64,000 nt of DNA. Source: an uncultured Bacteroidota bacterium. Lineage in GTDB: Bacteria > Bacteroidota > Bacteroidia > Flavobacteriales > Flavobacteriaceae. Both the position numbers and the translations under genes were made by a program. Below, in pieces: positions 1 through 8,737 of the stretch (within the stretch, counting starts at the first letter, position 1; each line of letters starts with the position of its first letter). Below the pieces are notes generated by a model. That model did not search any database and was not told the origin of the DNA. It saw nothing but the letters and a program-made list of their open reading frames with translations. The stretch spans positions 1-64,000 of the forward strand of contig CACKBZ010000004.1 in assembly GCA_902598525.1 (NCBI GenBank), given 5' to 3'.

Positions 1-207
1 CGTCAATGGTTAATACAAAATAATTTTCAAGGAAAAGATGGTCAAAAACTACCTAAAATCAATGATCAGATAGTTAAGGATGTTTCAGAAAGATACATTG
101 AACTTTACAACAAAATTACTGGTAGTAAGTTTGATAATTCAGTTTCTACAAATACAGTTGATCAAATTGAAGAAAATGTTATTAAAGCTTTAAAACTCAT
201 CAGTTAA
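1..207 (+). CDS. purC: PurC C-terminal fragment (SAICAR synthase), cut by left edge
   Basis: Reading frame 1 from the first base gives 68 residues beginning RQWLIQNNFQGKDGQ and ending in TAA. It contains SERYIELYNKITG, the closing helix typical of the roughly 310-residue flavobacterial phosphoribosylaminoimidazole-succinocarboxamide synthase, which joins aspartate to CAIR in purine synthesis. The remaining part of the enzyme is not upstream on this strand within the window. Instead the N-terminal 189 residues of PurC lie at 367-933 on the opposite strand. The two pieces look complementary: about 189 residues, plus roughly 50 missing ones off the left edge, plus 68, would make one normal PurC. 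The stop overlaps the convergent M20 peptidase fragment by 18 bases, as compact convergent genes do. So this 3' junction is probably the native one, and the break lies at about 366. Confidence 0.85.
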   Translation, partial: RQWLIQNNFQGKDGQKLPKINDQIVKDVSERYIELYNKITGSKFDNSVSTNTVDQIEENVIKALKLIS

Positions 208-366
208 TATTCCTAAGTAAGTTTCAATACCTGTTATATAATTATCAATTCTAATATTTTCATTGGGACTGTGTTGGTTATTATCTTGATTAACTGTAGG
301 TACAGTTACAGCCGGAATACCAAGTGTATTTACAAATGGAGAGATTGGAACAGATCCTCCACTTGT
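190..366 (-). pseudogene. M20-family peptidase C-terminal fragment fused to purC
   Basis: The last 58 residues of the chimeric frame, from TSGGSVPISPF to the stop, match the end of M20 dipeptidases/carboxypeptidases. The RxGGSxPI stretch, GIPAVTVPTV, the HSPNENIRI segment holding the late metal- or substrate-contacting histidine, and a final helix of the NYxxGIETYLGIL type are all present. No metal-binding N-terminal half, dimerisation domain or start codon is present on this side of the junction. It is therefore a fragment. Its convergent overlap with the purC 3' end at 190-207 suggests that an intact M20 gene naturally follows purC in the genome, on the opposite strand. Confidence 0.75.
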
Positions 367-376
367 TCTTTTTTTT
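360..376. other. Inverted chimeric junction purC / M20 peptidase
   Basis: At about 364-372 the minus-strand frame changes from PurC (AKKR) to an M20 peptidase (TSGGS) without losing frame. The join sits in a run of A residues on the minus strand, a likely spot for microhomology. Beyond it the order is reversed: the M20 C-terminus, then the purC 3' end pointing back. A fold-back of this sort, with an intervening deletion, is the pattern left by template switching in multiple-displacement amplification. It could also come from a real inversion. I cannot tell these apart from one sequence. Confidence 0.8.
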
Positions 377-933
377 GCTATTTCAGAACCTCTAGTGAAC
401 AATTTAAATGTTATTTCCTCTATTTCCTCATATTGATCTGATGTCAAAATACCATTTTTTATAATATCAAATATATCTTCATCGTGACCATATTCTGCTT
501 TTGTACTTGGAGTAATAATTGGATTATCAAACTTTTCGTTTAAGGATAATCCATCTGGCAATTTAACTCCACAAATACTTCTAGCTCCAGAACTATACAA
601 TCTTGCGGAGTGTCCACTTAAATAGCCCCTAATAACCATTTCTACTTTTATAGGTTTAAGTCTCTTTCCAATAGAAACATTTGGATCTGGAGATGATATT
701 AGCCAATTTTGAATTATATCCTCAGTGGATTTGAGCATATCTACTGAAATTTGATTTAATATCTGCCCTTTGAAGGGTATTGGTTTAGGCATAATAATAT
801 CAAAGGCGGAGATTCTATCAGAAGCTACAATTACTAAGATATCATCCTCTAAAGAGTATACGTCTCTTACTTTACCCTCATATTTGGATATTTGACGAGG
901 AAACTTAAAATCTGTTTTAAAAATAGTATTCAA
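367..933 (-). CDS. purC: PurC N-terminal part, 3' end replaced (chimeric ORF)
   Basis: The first 189 residues of a 247-residue open frame are the N-terminal two thirds of SAICAR synthase. KYEGKVRDVY near residue 18 is the nucleotide-binding start, and SDRISAFD, KPIKVEMVIRGYLSGHSA and TKAEYGHDED are family signatures. Translation probably begins at a TTG, as no ATG lies upstream, and flavobacterial PurC starts with the same spacing. The gene begins 3 bases after the phoH stop, the usual flavobacterial phoH-purC order. After AKKR, where PurC should continue with a strand of the GLILVDTKYEFG type, the frame passes straight into an M20 peptidase C-terminus (190-366). The protein as written lacks the end of the active site and should not work as SAICAR synthase. 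The missing end is at 1-207 on the other strand. Confidence 0.9.
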
Positions 934-936
934 AAC

Positions 937-1869
937 CTATTTATTTTCAATTTTATTATATGCATCAATAACTTTTTTAACAATCGGATGCCTAATTACG
1001 TCTGAATCATCAAGATAAATTATATCAATGTGCTTTGTTTTTGAGAGTATTTTAATTGCATCTTTTAAACCAGAATTTACTTTTCTTGGAAGATCTACCT
1101 GGCCTGGATCTCCAGTGACCATAAACTTAGCATTCATACCCATTCTTGTTAAAAACATTTTCATTTGAGCATTGGTTGTATTCTGTGCTTCATCTAGAAT
1201 TACAAAAGCATTATCTAAGGTTCTTCCTCTCATGAATGCCAGAGGAGCAATTTCAATTGTCCTGTCCTCAAGAAATTTTTTGAGTTTGTTAAGAGGTATC
1301 ATATCTAATAGTGCATCATATAGAGGCTGCATATATGGATCTAGCTTTTCCTTTAAATCTCCTGGTAAATACCCTAAATTTTCTCCAGCTTCAACTGCAG
1401 GTCTCGTTAATATAATTTTTTTTATTTCTTTTTCTTTCAAAGCTTTCACAGCCATTGCGACACCAGTATAGGTTTTTCCTGTTCCTGCAGGCCCAATAGC
1501 AAAGATTAAATCGTTATTCAAAATTGACTTATGAAGTTTTTTCTGATTTACAGTTTTGGCTAGTATAGGTTTACCTGACACACCATGTAAGATTAACGAG
1601 GGTTTATTACCATTAAATTTTATATTATTAACAACTATATCATTAATTACATCAGGATCAATATTGTTGTAGTCTGAGTAATAGTTTAAAAGAGTCCTAA
1701 ATTTATTATTAAATAACTTTAATTCACTCTTTTCTCCAAAAGCTTTTATAGTATGCCCTCTTTGAACTAGTTTCAGTTTAGGAAAACTTGATTTTAGGGA
1801 ATTTAAATTATCTCTTGAGAAAAAATCTTGGAGATCAACATCGGTTAGTTCAAATTCAAGTTCACTCAA
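937..1869 (-). CDS. phoH: PhoH-family ATPase
   Basis: A 310-residue PhoH-like P-loop NTPase, the usual flavobacterial length. An N-terminal region of about 100 residues (SELEFELTDVDLQDFF, KLKLVQRGHTIKAFG) resembles the KH-like part of YbeZ/PhoH2 proteins. The ATPase core follows, with Walker A GPAGTGKT at residues 126-133, LTRPAVEAGENLGYLPGD at 154-171 and Walker B VILDEAQN at 223-230. Relatives are linked to RNA metabolism and ribosome maturation together with YbeY, and are cytoplasmic. The start is a TTG codon. No upstream ATG is available and the N-terminus aligns in length with the family. It is followed 3 bases later by purC, so the two are probably co-transcribed. Upstream it diverges from the SAM hydroxide adenosyltransferase gene. 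Confidence 0.93.
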   Translation of the reverse strand: MSELEFELTDVDLQDFFSRDNLNSLKSSFPKLKLVQRGHTIKAFGEKSELKLFNNKFRTLLNYYSDYNNIDPDVINDIVVNNIKFNGNKPSLILHGVSGKPILAKTVNQKKLHKSILNNDLIFAIGPAGTGKTYTGVAMAVKALKEKEIKKIILTRPAVEAGENLGYLPGDLKEKLDPYMQPLYDALLDMIPLNKLKKFLEDRTIEIAPLAFMRGRTLDNAFVILDEAQNTTNAQMKMFLTRMGMNAKFMVTGDPGQVDLPRKVNSGLKDAIKILSKTKHIDIIYLDDSDVIRHPIVKKVIDAYNKIENK

Positions 1870-1947
1870 TAGATTTAATTTAAAAATTTGTTATAGTAGA
1901 TTATTTAATTCAAATTTACATAAAATTTATAAAGTTTATCTCAATTA

Positions 1948-2775
1948 ATGTCTATCATAACCTTAACTACAGATTATGGAAATAAGGACTATTTTGTTAG
2001 TTCGTTGAAAGCAAAAATAGTTTCAGAAATTGAGTCAGGGGAAATAATCGATATATCCCATAATATTAGTCCATTTAATTTGACAGAAGCTGGATATATT
2101 CTTGAGGGAGCCTATAGAGAGTTTCCAAAAGGAACAATTCATTTGCTTTGTGTAGATTCTGAACTTACACCAGAAAATAAGCATATAGTTATTAAATATG
2201 AAGATTCCTTTTTTGTTGGAGCTGATAATGGTGTATTCTCATTGATATTTAAAGATATTATACCAGAAGAGATTTTTGAAATTAATTTACACAGTAGTTT
2301 TAACTATAAAATATCTTCTGATGATTTATTTGTGAAAGTAATAGGGCATATTTTAAGATCAGGACCTTTAAATGTTGTTGGTACAAAAATCAACAAAATT
2401 AAAGAGATAACAAATTTAAGACCTACTGTAAATAAAAAACAGAATCAAATTATTGGCAGTGTGATATATATAGATAACTATGGGAATGTTATTACAAATA
2501 TTACAGAAAAACTATTTAAGGAAATTTCAAAAACAAGATCGTTTACAATTAATGCTAGAAATGTAAAATTTACAAAAATTTATAAAAACTATTCTGATGC
2601 AATTGATTTTAGCTTAAAAAGAGAAGAAAGGGAAGAAGACGGAAAGAAAATGGCAATTTTTAATAGTCTTGGTTACTTACAGTTAAGTATTTATAAGAGT
2701 AATCCTCAAACTGTAGGAAGTGCTAGCACCTTATTTGGTTTAAATTATCGAGACCCAGTAAGTATTTATTTTTAG
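1948..2775 (+). CDS. SAM hydroxide adenosyltransferase (DUF62 family)
   Basis: 275 residues beginning SIITLTTDYGNKDYFVSSLK, the signature start of the DUF62/SAM hydrolase-chlorinase-fluorinase family. Characterised members without the halogenase insertion use water to split S-adenosylmethionine into adenosine and methionine. The N-terminal domain holds DISHNISPFNL and FVGADNGVFSL. The C-terminal barrel holds IGSVIYIDNYGNVITNI and ends LFGLNYRDPVSIYF. I see no reason to expect halogenase activity, since ordinary Bacteroidota carry this version. It diverges from phoH across 78 bases and precedes dnaN by 78 bases on the same strand. The in vivo role of the enzyme is not settled. Confidence 0.9.
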   Translation: MSIITLTTDYGNKDYFVSSLKAKIVSEIESGEIIDISHNISPFNLTEAGYILEGAYREFPKGTIHLLCVDSELTPENKHIVIKYEDSFFVGADNGVFSLIFKDIIPEEIFEINLHSSFNYKISSDDLFVKVIGHILRSGPLNVVGTKINKIKEITNLRPTVNKKQNQIIGSVIYIDNYGNVITNITEKLFKEISKTRSFTINARNVKFTKIYKNYSDAIDFSLKREEREEDGKKMAIFNSLGYLQLSIYKSNPQTVGSASTLFGLNYRDPVSIYF

Positions 2776-2834
2776 TGTTTGTATCCAGTAGATAACTTTT
2801 ATAAGTAATTATAAGAATTATAGCATCAATTAAA

Positions 2835-2842
2835 TATATTTG
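2835..2842 (+). promoter_or_regulatory. TAnnTTTG -7 box for dnaN
   Basis: TATATTTG ends 11 bases before the dnaN ATG and matches the Bacteroidota -7 consensus. No clear -33 TTG is seen at the usual spacing. The leader would be only about 6-8 bases. Confidence 0.5.
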
Positions 2843-2853
2843 AAAAAAAACTT

Positions 2854-3975
2854 ATGAAGTTTATTGTTTCATCATCTACTCTTTATAAAGAACTTCAAAC
2901 ATTAGGGGGTATAATTAACTCCACAAACACCATACCTATACTTGATAATTTTCTATTTGAAGTAGATAATAATAACCTTAAAATAAGTTCATCAGATCTG
3001 GAATCAACCATGACATCGGAAATTGACATTGAGTCTCAATCCACAGATAAAATAGCAATTTCTGCAAAACTTTTAATAGATATTCTAAAGACTTTCTCAG
3101 ATCAACCATTAACATTTATTAAGACGGATAATAATACTATTGAAATTAGTGCAAGTAATGGTAAATACTCTTTAGCGTTTTTAGATGGAGATGAATTTCC
3201 AAAGCAAATTGAAATATTAGACGCCAATGAGACAAAAATTAGAGGTATTGAACTTGGTGATGCAATAAATTCAACAATTTTTGCCTCTGGGAATGATGAT
3301 TTAAGACCTATAATGAGTGGAGTATTTTTTCAATTTAATAGTGAGTCTCTAAAGTTTGTTGCAACTGATGCGCATAAATTGGTGAAGTTTGAGACATCTG
3401 ATTACAGTTCAAAAGAGATTTCTGAATTTATAATGCCAAAAAAACCCTTACAAATTCTAAAAGGAATTTTACAAACATATGATTCTGAAATAACAATTCA
3501 ACATAACGACTCTAACGCAAAGTTTATTTTTGGAAAAAGTTCGATTACTTGTAGACTTATTGATGGAAAATTCCCTAATTATGAAGCTGTAATTCCAAAA
3601 GATAATCCTAATGTACTTACAATTGACAGGGAGCTTTTTTTAAATTCTGTTAGAAGAGTTAGTATTTTTTCAAATAAAACTACAAATCAAATTAAATTAA
3701 AGATTGCAGGATCTCTTCTTAACATAAGTGCTGAAGACTTTGATTATAGTAATAAAGCCGACGAAAATTTAGAGTGTGAGTATTCAGGTGATGATATTCA
3801 GATTGGATTCAATTCTAAATTTTTATACGAAATGTTGAATAATTTGGATTCCGAATCCATAACTCTATCAATGTCACACCCTAACAGAGCTGGGATCATT
3901 AGACCGGTTGATGAAAAGAATTCCAAAAGTAAATCAATAACTATGCTAGTTATGCCAGTTATGTTAAATGATTAG
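2854..3975 (+). CDS. dnaN: DNA polymerase III beta sliding clamp
   Basis: 373 residues, the standard length of the beta clamp, which encircles DNA and tethers polymerase III and other partners. Three tandem clamp domains of about 120 residues can be followed: MKFIVSSSTLYKELQTLGG and NTIPILDNFLFEV (domain 1), FASGNDDLRPIMSGVFFQF (domain 2), and DGKFPNYEAVIPKDNP leading into domain 3. It ends with SITMLVMPVMLND, where the C-terminal MPVML helps form the partner-binding pocket. The gene stands alone: there is no dnaA, recF or gyrB next to it, so it does not mark the replication origin. Its stop codon overlaps the convergent acyltransferase gene by 4 bases. Confidence 0.97.
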   Translation: MKFIVSSSTLYKELQTLGGIINSTNTIPILDNFLFEVDNNNLKISSSDLESTMTSEIDIESQSTDKIAISAKLLIDILKTFSDQPLTFIKTDNNTIEISASNGKYSLAFLDGDEFPKQIEILDANETKIRGIELGDAINSTIFASGNDDLRPIMSGVFFQFNSESLKFVATDAHKLVKFETSDYSSKEISEFIMPKKPLQILKGILQTYDSEITIQHNDSNAKFIFGKSSITCRLIDGKFPNYEAVIPKDNPNVLTIDRELFLNSVRRVSIFSNKTTNQIKLKIAGSLLNISAEDFDYSNKADENLECEYSGDDIQIGFNSKFLYEMLNNLDSESITLSMSHPNRAGIIRPVDEKNSKSKSITMLVMPVMLND

Positions 3976-5228
3976 TCAACAGACTCCTCTATCCCCTTAG
4001 AAGCTTTTTTGTAAATTCCTTTTTCTAATTTTTTTCTAATTGATGAAAAAGCATCAAGAGTTTCGTTAATATCATCTATATTATGAGATGCTGTAGGAAT
4101 TAATCTAAGAAGAATTAATCCTTTTGGAATAACTGGATAAACTACAATTGAACAAAAGATAAAATAGTTTTCTCTTAAATCTTTAACCAGGGCCATTGCC
4201 TCAGGTATACTACCCTTTAAATATACAGGAGTAACACAACTTTGAGTTGAACCAATATCAAAGCCTCTATCTTTTAACCCACTCTGAAGTAAGCTGACAT
4301 TTTCCCAAAGTTTCTGTTTAAATTCTGGTCTTGTTCTTATTAATTCAAGTCTTTTAAGTGCACCAACAACTAATTGCATCTGTAGAGACTTTGCAAACAT
4401 CTGAGATCTCATATTATATTTTAAAAACTCAATTATTTCAGAATCACCTGCAATAAATGCACCAGTTGAAGCAAGTGATTTTGCAAAAGTTGCAAAGTAT
4501 ACATCAATTTGATCTTGAACACCTTGTTCCTCCCCTGCTCCTGCACCAGTTTTACCCAAGGTTCCAAATCCATGAGCATCATCTACAAGAAGTCTAAATT
4601 TAAATTTGTCTTTGAGTGCAACTATTTCCTTTAGTTTACCTTGCTCTCCCCTCATTCCAAAAACACCCTCAGAGATTACTAATACTCCTCCACCTGTTTG
4701 CTCTGCGAGTTTTGTGGCTCTCTCAAGATTTTTTTCTAAACTATTCATATCATTATGTTGATATGTAAATCTTTTACCCATATGAAGTCTAACTCCATCT
4801 ATTATACATGCATGAGAGTCAATATCATAAACAATAATATCATTTTTAGTTACTAAAGTATCTATAGTTGAGAGTATTCCTTGATATCCAAAATTAAGAA
4901 GATATGCAGACTCCTTAGAAACAAATTTAGCAAGTTCAGATTCTAATTGTTCATGAAGATTAGTATGACCAGACATCATTCTAGCTCCCATTGGATAAGC
5001 ACTTCCATACATTTCAGAAGCTTTAGCATCAACCTCTCTTACCTCTGGATTATTTGCTAAACCTAAATAGTCATTTACACTCCATGTAATAACTTCTTTG
5101 CCATTAAACATCATTCTGTTTGAAATTGGACCTTCAAGTTTAGGAAAGACGAAATAGCCTTCGGCAATAGATGCCCATTTGCCTAGTGGACCTTTATTTT
5201 TGTATATTTTATCAAATAAATCTTGCAT
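3972..5228 (-). CDS. alpha-oxoamine synthase, probable cysteate fatty acyltransferase (capnine synthesis)
   Basis: 418 residues of a fold-type I PLP enzyme of the alpha-oxoamine synthase family (relatives: serine palmitoyltransferase, KBL, BioF). It shows NDYLGLANN, GSAYPMGARMMSGHTNLHEQLE, histidine 139 in DIDSHAC that stacks on PLP, DDAHG at 216-220, and the PLP lysine K250 in FATFAKSLAST. Family members join an amino acid to a fatty acyl thioester with loss of CO2. In Flavobacterium johnsoniae a close serine-palmitoyltransferase-like enzyme uses cysteate to make capnine, the base of sulfonolipids. Here the gene follows a cystathionine-synthase-like gene by 5 bases, which fits cysteate supply. 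A sphingoid (serine-using) activity is the main alternative. The enzyme acts in the cytoplasm or at the membrane. Confidence 0.82.
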   Translation of the reverse strand: MQDLFDKIYKNKGPLGKWASIAEGYFVFPKLEGPISNRMMFNGKEVITWSVNDYLGLANNPEVREVDAKASEMYGSAYPMGARMMSGHTNLHEQLESELAKFVSKESAYLLNFGYQGILSTIDTLVTKNDIIVYDIDSHACIIDGVRLHMGKRFTYQHNDMNSLEKNLERATKLAEQTGGGVLVISEGVFGMRGEQGKLKEIVALKDKFKFRLLVDDAHGFGTLGKTGAGAGEEQGVQDQIDVYFATFAKSLASTGAFIAGDSEIIEFLKYNMRSQMFAKSLQMQLVVGALKRLELIRTRPEFKQKLWENVSLLQSGLKDRGFDIGSTQSCVTPVYLKGSIPEAMALVKDLRENYFIFCSIVVYPVIPKGLILLRLIPTASHNIDDINETLDAFSSIRKKLEKGIYKKASKGIEESVD

Positions 5229-5233
5229 GTAGG

Positions 5234-6274
5234 TTATATATAATTAATTGAATTCTTCTTGGGTTGATAAAAACTAGAATCATAGAAACCTTGATTGTTC
5301 ATCCATTCATCAGAATATATTTTACTTAAATACCTTGAACCATGATCAGGAAACACTACTACTACACAACTTGAGTCATCAAATTCATTTTCATCATTTA
5401 ATATTTTTACAGCTTGAAAAGCAGCACCTGAAGTATATCCAACAAACAATCCTTCATTTAAAGTTATCTCTCTTGCCATATGAGCACTATCTGAATCAGT
5501 AACTTTTACAAACTTATCGATAATTTTAAAATCAGTCGCAGAAGGTACAATATTTTTACCCAGTCCCTCTATTCTATATGAATATATTTCATTTGGATCT
5601 ATTTGACCGGTTTCATGATATTTTTTTAGAATTGAACCATATGCATCAACACCAATAATTTTTATACCATTATTTTTTTCTTTTAAGAATCTCCCTATTC
5701 CAGATATTGTACCACCAGTTCCACTACAAGCAATTAGGTGAGTTATCTTTCCATTTGTTTGATTCCATATTTCTGGTCCAGTAGTTTGATAGTGAGCTTC
5801 AACGTTCAAATCATTAAAATATTGATTAATGTAAACAGAACCTTTAATTTCGTTATTCAATCTCTTTGCAACTTCATAATATGACCTTGGATCGTCAGAT
5901 TTTACATTTGAAGGACAAACATATATTTCAGCACCTAAACATTTCATCATATTAATTTTATCTTTAGATGCCTTTGAACTTACAGCTAATATACATTTAT
6001 ATCCTTTTAATAAAGAAACAAGAGCTAGACTAAAACCAGTATTACCAGATGTGGTTTCGATTATAGTACTTCCTCTACTTAGTATACCTTTTTCTTCAGC
6101 CTGGTTAATAATATGAAGAGCAATTCTGTCTTTATTGGAGTGACCAGGGTTAAAACCTTCGAACTTAGTAAAGTATGTACCCTTAAAATTTTTAGTGACC
6201 TCATTTAATTTGATTAATGGAGTATTCCCTATGAGCTCTAAAATATTATTATAAGGATTATTATCTGATGGCAT
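5234..6274 (-). CDS. PLP beta-replacement enzyme of the cysteine/cystathionine synthase family (possible cysteate synthase)
   Basis: 346 residues from the chosen ATG. Motifs of fold-type II cysteine/cystathionine beta-synthases are clear: NTPLIKL, the PLP lysine K48 in NPGHSNKDR, the substrate loop TTSGNTG at 74-80, and the phosphate-binding GTGGT at 185-189. It is closer to the CBS catalytic core than to CysK ([18 protein letters not shown]) and has no regulatory CBS domain. A longer frame starts at a GTG (6295), but that GTG overlaps the last base of a TAAATTTG promoter box. The inner ATG is therefore the better start. The next gene, 5 bases on, is a probable cysteate acyltransferase, which suggests a sulfite-dependent cysteate synthase. 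Ordinary cysteine or cystathionine synthesis cannot be excluded. Confidence 0.72.
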   Translation of the reverse strand: MPSDNNPYNNILELIGNTPLIKLNEVTKNFKGTYFTKFEGFNPGHSNKDRIALHIINQAEEKGILSRGSTIIETTSGNTGFSLALVSLLKGYKCILAVSSKASKDKINMMKCLGAEIYVCPSNVKSDDPRSYYEVAKRLNNEIKGSVYINQYFNDLNVEAHYQTTGPEIWNQTNGKITHLIACSGTGGTISGIGRFLKEKNNGIKIIGVDAYGSILKKYHETGQIDPNEIYSYRIEGLGKNIVPSATDFKIIDKFVKVTDSDSAHMAREITLNEGLFVGYTSGAAFQAVKILNDENEFDDSSCVVVVFPDHGSRYLSKIYSDEWMNNQGFYDSSFYQPKKNSINYI

Positions 6275-6294
6275 TAGATCATAAAAATAATGCA

Positions 6295-6302
6295 CAAATT
6301 TA
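6295..6302 (-). promoter_or_regulatory. TAnnTTTG -7 box for the capnine-pair operon
   Basis: TAAATTTG on the minus strand ends 20 bases before the ATG at 6274. It argues against translation from the GTG at 6295, which would lie upstream of the expected transcript start. Confidence 0.5.
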
Positions 6303-6313
6303 ATTAAAAATAA

Positions 6314-8680
6314 CTAGTAATCACATGAAAAATCTCCAATTGGAGATCCATCAGGAATTTTAGTCTTTTCAATTGGTATATATTGGTTAGGGTTAGCATA
6401 AAAGCCATTTATTTTTGTAATCAAGAAATCATTATACTCAGATCTATTTTTCATTAAATAACTCATTAAATTATTGATTCTAGAATATATCTTAGATTTT
6501 GAAATGTCATTAGTTTGCTTATTATTATAAGCCATAAATAAATGATCTAAAAATAAAGATTGGGTATTTTTATTGATGGAATTCTCATATTCATTCATTT
6601 TTATTTTCTTAAAAATAGAATTCTGAATTTCATTAAGATAGTCTTCAAGAGATAAAATCTTTCTTCCAAACATATTCTGCTGATGAACCCTATTTAATCT
6701 TTCTGGATTTAACATATAAGTAAAGACATGATTAATAATTGCACTTGATGCATTTATATAATCAAACCCAACACCAGTATTTGAAATAAAGTTTTCTCTA
6801 GTCCTTGGATTCCTAAAAGATCTTGGACCTAGAATCTCAATTAAGTTTTGCGGAATGGTTAGACTAGATGGATCAATAACTTTAAGAAGGGAATTTAATG
6901 ATTTAATTTGCAAATCTTTATCAGCAAACCTTACCTTATCACTTCTGTCATTTTTTACATAATATAGATAATCTATACCTCCAATAGCCTTTGCTGTTGC
7001 TTCAATTTGATATCTATGTAACATATATATAGGAACCATTATGTCTTCAATTCTATCGTAGGGTTCACCATTTTTTAAGTTATCCAAATCAAGATTCATA
7101 AGGGCTTGTTTTCTAACTTTTAATAACTTGTCAAGCTCTTTATATGCAAGATCTCCATTATCCCATAAATGAGAGTATGGATTTGCACTACTAACTGGTC
7201 TTGAATCAGAGTCACTTATATAGTACAAACCATTTTCAACAGCATCATCTAAGATTTTGTTAAGTTCTTGATCTTCATTAATTGAGTTTGAAAAATCAGA
7301 GTACGCATACTGAACACTTACTTTATCCCAATCTCCAATATCTTTTGCATATGCATTATCAATATTTATCTGATTGTCTATATATGAAATTTTTGGGTGT
7401 GGATAATCCATTACTGAAACCCTATTATTAGCACTAGAAATAAAATTATGACCAAAACCAAGAGTATGTCCAATTTCATGTGCAGATAGTTGTCTAATCC
7501 TATCTAAAGAAGTTTCTTTTATTAATTTTTTATTTTCTTCTGTATTTGGATTATCTATTAACCCACTGAGAATCATATAATCTTGCCTAACTCTTAAGCT
7601 TCCTAAACTTACTTGACCTTTTATAATTTCACCTGTTCTTGGGTCAACAATACTAGCTCCATAACTCCAACCTCTAGTTGATCTATGAATCCACTGAATT
7701 AGATTATATCTCACATCCATTGGATCAGCATCTTCAGGTAAAACCTCAATTCTAAAAGCATTTTTATATCCAGCACTTTCAAATGCCTGATTCCACCAAT
7801 TCCCTCCTTCAATAAGTGCAGACTTTACTGGCTCTGGTGTTCCGTTGTCTATATAGTAAATAATTGGTTCAATTGGCTCACTTATTAATTGATCAGGATA
7901 TTTTTTATTTAATCTATGTCTGACTATAAACCTCTGCTCTAGACTTTCATCGATTGGAGTTGAATAATCATAAACTATGAAAGGATTACTTCCGCTTCTA
8001 GGGTCAAATTTTCTTTTTTTATAGTTATTATCAGGAAGTTCAACAAAAGAATGATGCTGATTCACAGTAATATTTGATGGAGTTGGAGTAACACTTCTAA
8101 CAAGGTTGCCCGTGGGATTACCAGTGAAAGTCAAGATTACATCAAATTCTATATTTTTTGGAAAGGCTTTTGTTCTATCAAGTTCAATTGCAGACATTAA
8201 TTTATTTAAAGAATAATTACCAGAATTAGAGTACCTTAATCTTTCTGCAACACCATGAGCATCATTAATAAGGAGAGGAGTTAAGTCTATTACGTAATTA
8301 TTATTTTTTTCTTCAATTATTTCAAATGAAAATAACACAGATCTTGCAAAAGCTTCCTCAACAGCCCTATTTTCAAGATAATTATTAGAATTAGAAACAT
8401 ATTTAGTATTAGGTTGAATTAATAAAATTTTATTTCCTCTTTTAGTAAAAAAAACTATTCTAGTATTACCAAGTTGACCTCTATCTAGTCCCAGATCATT
8501 GTTTCCAATTCCTCTACTTAATGAATTTATATATAAAAACTCTTTATCAAGATTATTTACCTCAAGATGAATTTTACCTAAATTACTACTGTAAGAAAAA
8601 TTCATAAATCCTTCAAAATCAATATTTTGAGAAAATATAAAATTTGAAAATATTATTGTAGTAAATAGTATTTTTTTCAT
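6314..8680 (-). CDS. secreted zinc metalloprotease, DUF5117/DUF5118 (EcxA-like) family
   Basis: 788 residues with a signal peptide (MKKILFTTIIFSNFIFSQ) and no lipobox. The catalytic zinc site is explicit: HEIGHTLGFGHNF at 401-413, a metzincin-like HExxHxxGxxH, followed by VMDYPHP around 424 as the Met-turn. The N-terminal part (residues 30-250) corresponds to the DUF5118/DUF5117 regions seen in large Bacteroidota metalloproteases, with LGLDRGQLG and the VRHRLNKK stretch. A helical C-terminal region follows. Characterised members of this broad family are few, and periplasmic or outer-membrane protein degradation is the reasonable guess. It is transcribed on its own, ending 18 bases before the probable end of the capnine operon promoter region. 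Confidence 0.87.
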   Translation of the reverse strand: MKKILFTTIIFSNFIFSQNIDFEGFMNFSYSSNLGKIHLEVNNLDKEFLYINSLSRGIGNNDLGLDRGQLGNTRIVFFTKRGNKILLIQPNTKYVSNSNNYLENRAVEEAFARSVLFSFEIIEEKNNNYVIDLTPLLINDAHGVAERLRYSNSGNYSLNKLMSAIELDRTKAFPKNIEFDVILTFTGNPTGNLVRSVTPTPSNITVNQHHSFVELPDNNYKKRKFDPRSGSNPFIVYDYSTPIDESLEQRFIVRHRLNKKYPDQLISEPIEPIIYYIDNGTPEPVKSALIEGGNWWNQAFESAGYKNAFRIEVLPEDADPMDVRYNLIQWIHRSTRGWSYGASIVDPRTGEIIKGQVSLGSLRVRQDYMILSGLIDNPNTEENKKLIKETSLDRIRQLSAHEIGHTLGFGHNFISSANNRVSVMDYPHPKISYIDNQINIDNAYAKDIGDWDKVSVQYAYSDFSNSINEDQELNKILDDAVENGLYYISDSDSRPVSSANPYSHLWDNGDLAYKELDKLLKVRKQALMNLDLDNLKNGEPYDRIEDIMVPIYMLHRYQIEATAKAIGGIDYLYYVKNDRSDKVRFADKDLQIKSLNSLLKVIDPSSLTIPQNLIEILGPRSFRNPRTRENFISNTGVGFDYINASSAIINHVFTYMLNPERLNRVHQQNMFGRKILSLEDYLNEIQNSIFKKIKMNEYENSINKNTQSLFLDHLFMAYNNKQTNDISKSKIYSRINNLMSYLMKNRSEYNDFLITKINGFYANPNQYIPIEKTKIPDGSPIGDFSCDY

Positions 8681-8737
8681 AATTAATTTTTTGGAAATAT
8701 AATTTTTTTTTTTGAGATCATATAATTAATTTAAATC

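Noticed and set aside
1172-1471. 99-residue frame on the plus strand inside phoH
   Set aside because: It is fully antisense to a strongly conserved gene and has no matching protein pattern; a shadow frame.
2854-3975. dnaN as a marker of the replication origin
   Set aside because: No dnaA, recF or gyrB lies next to it, and I saw no cluster of DnaA boxes nearby.
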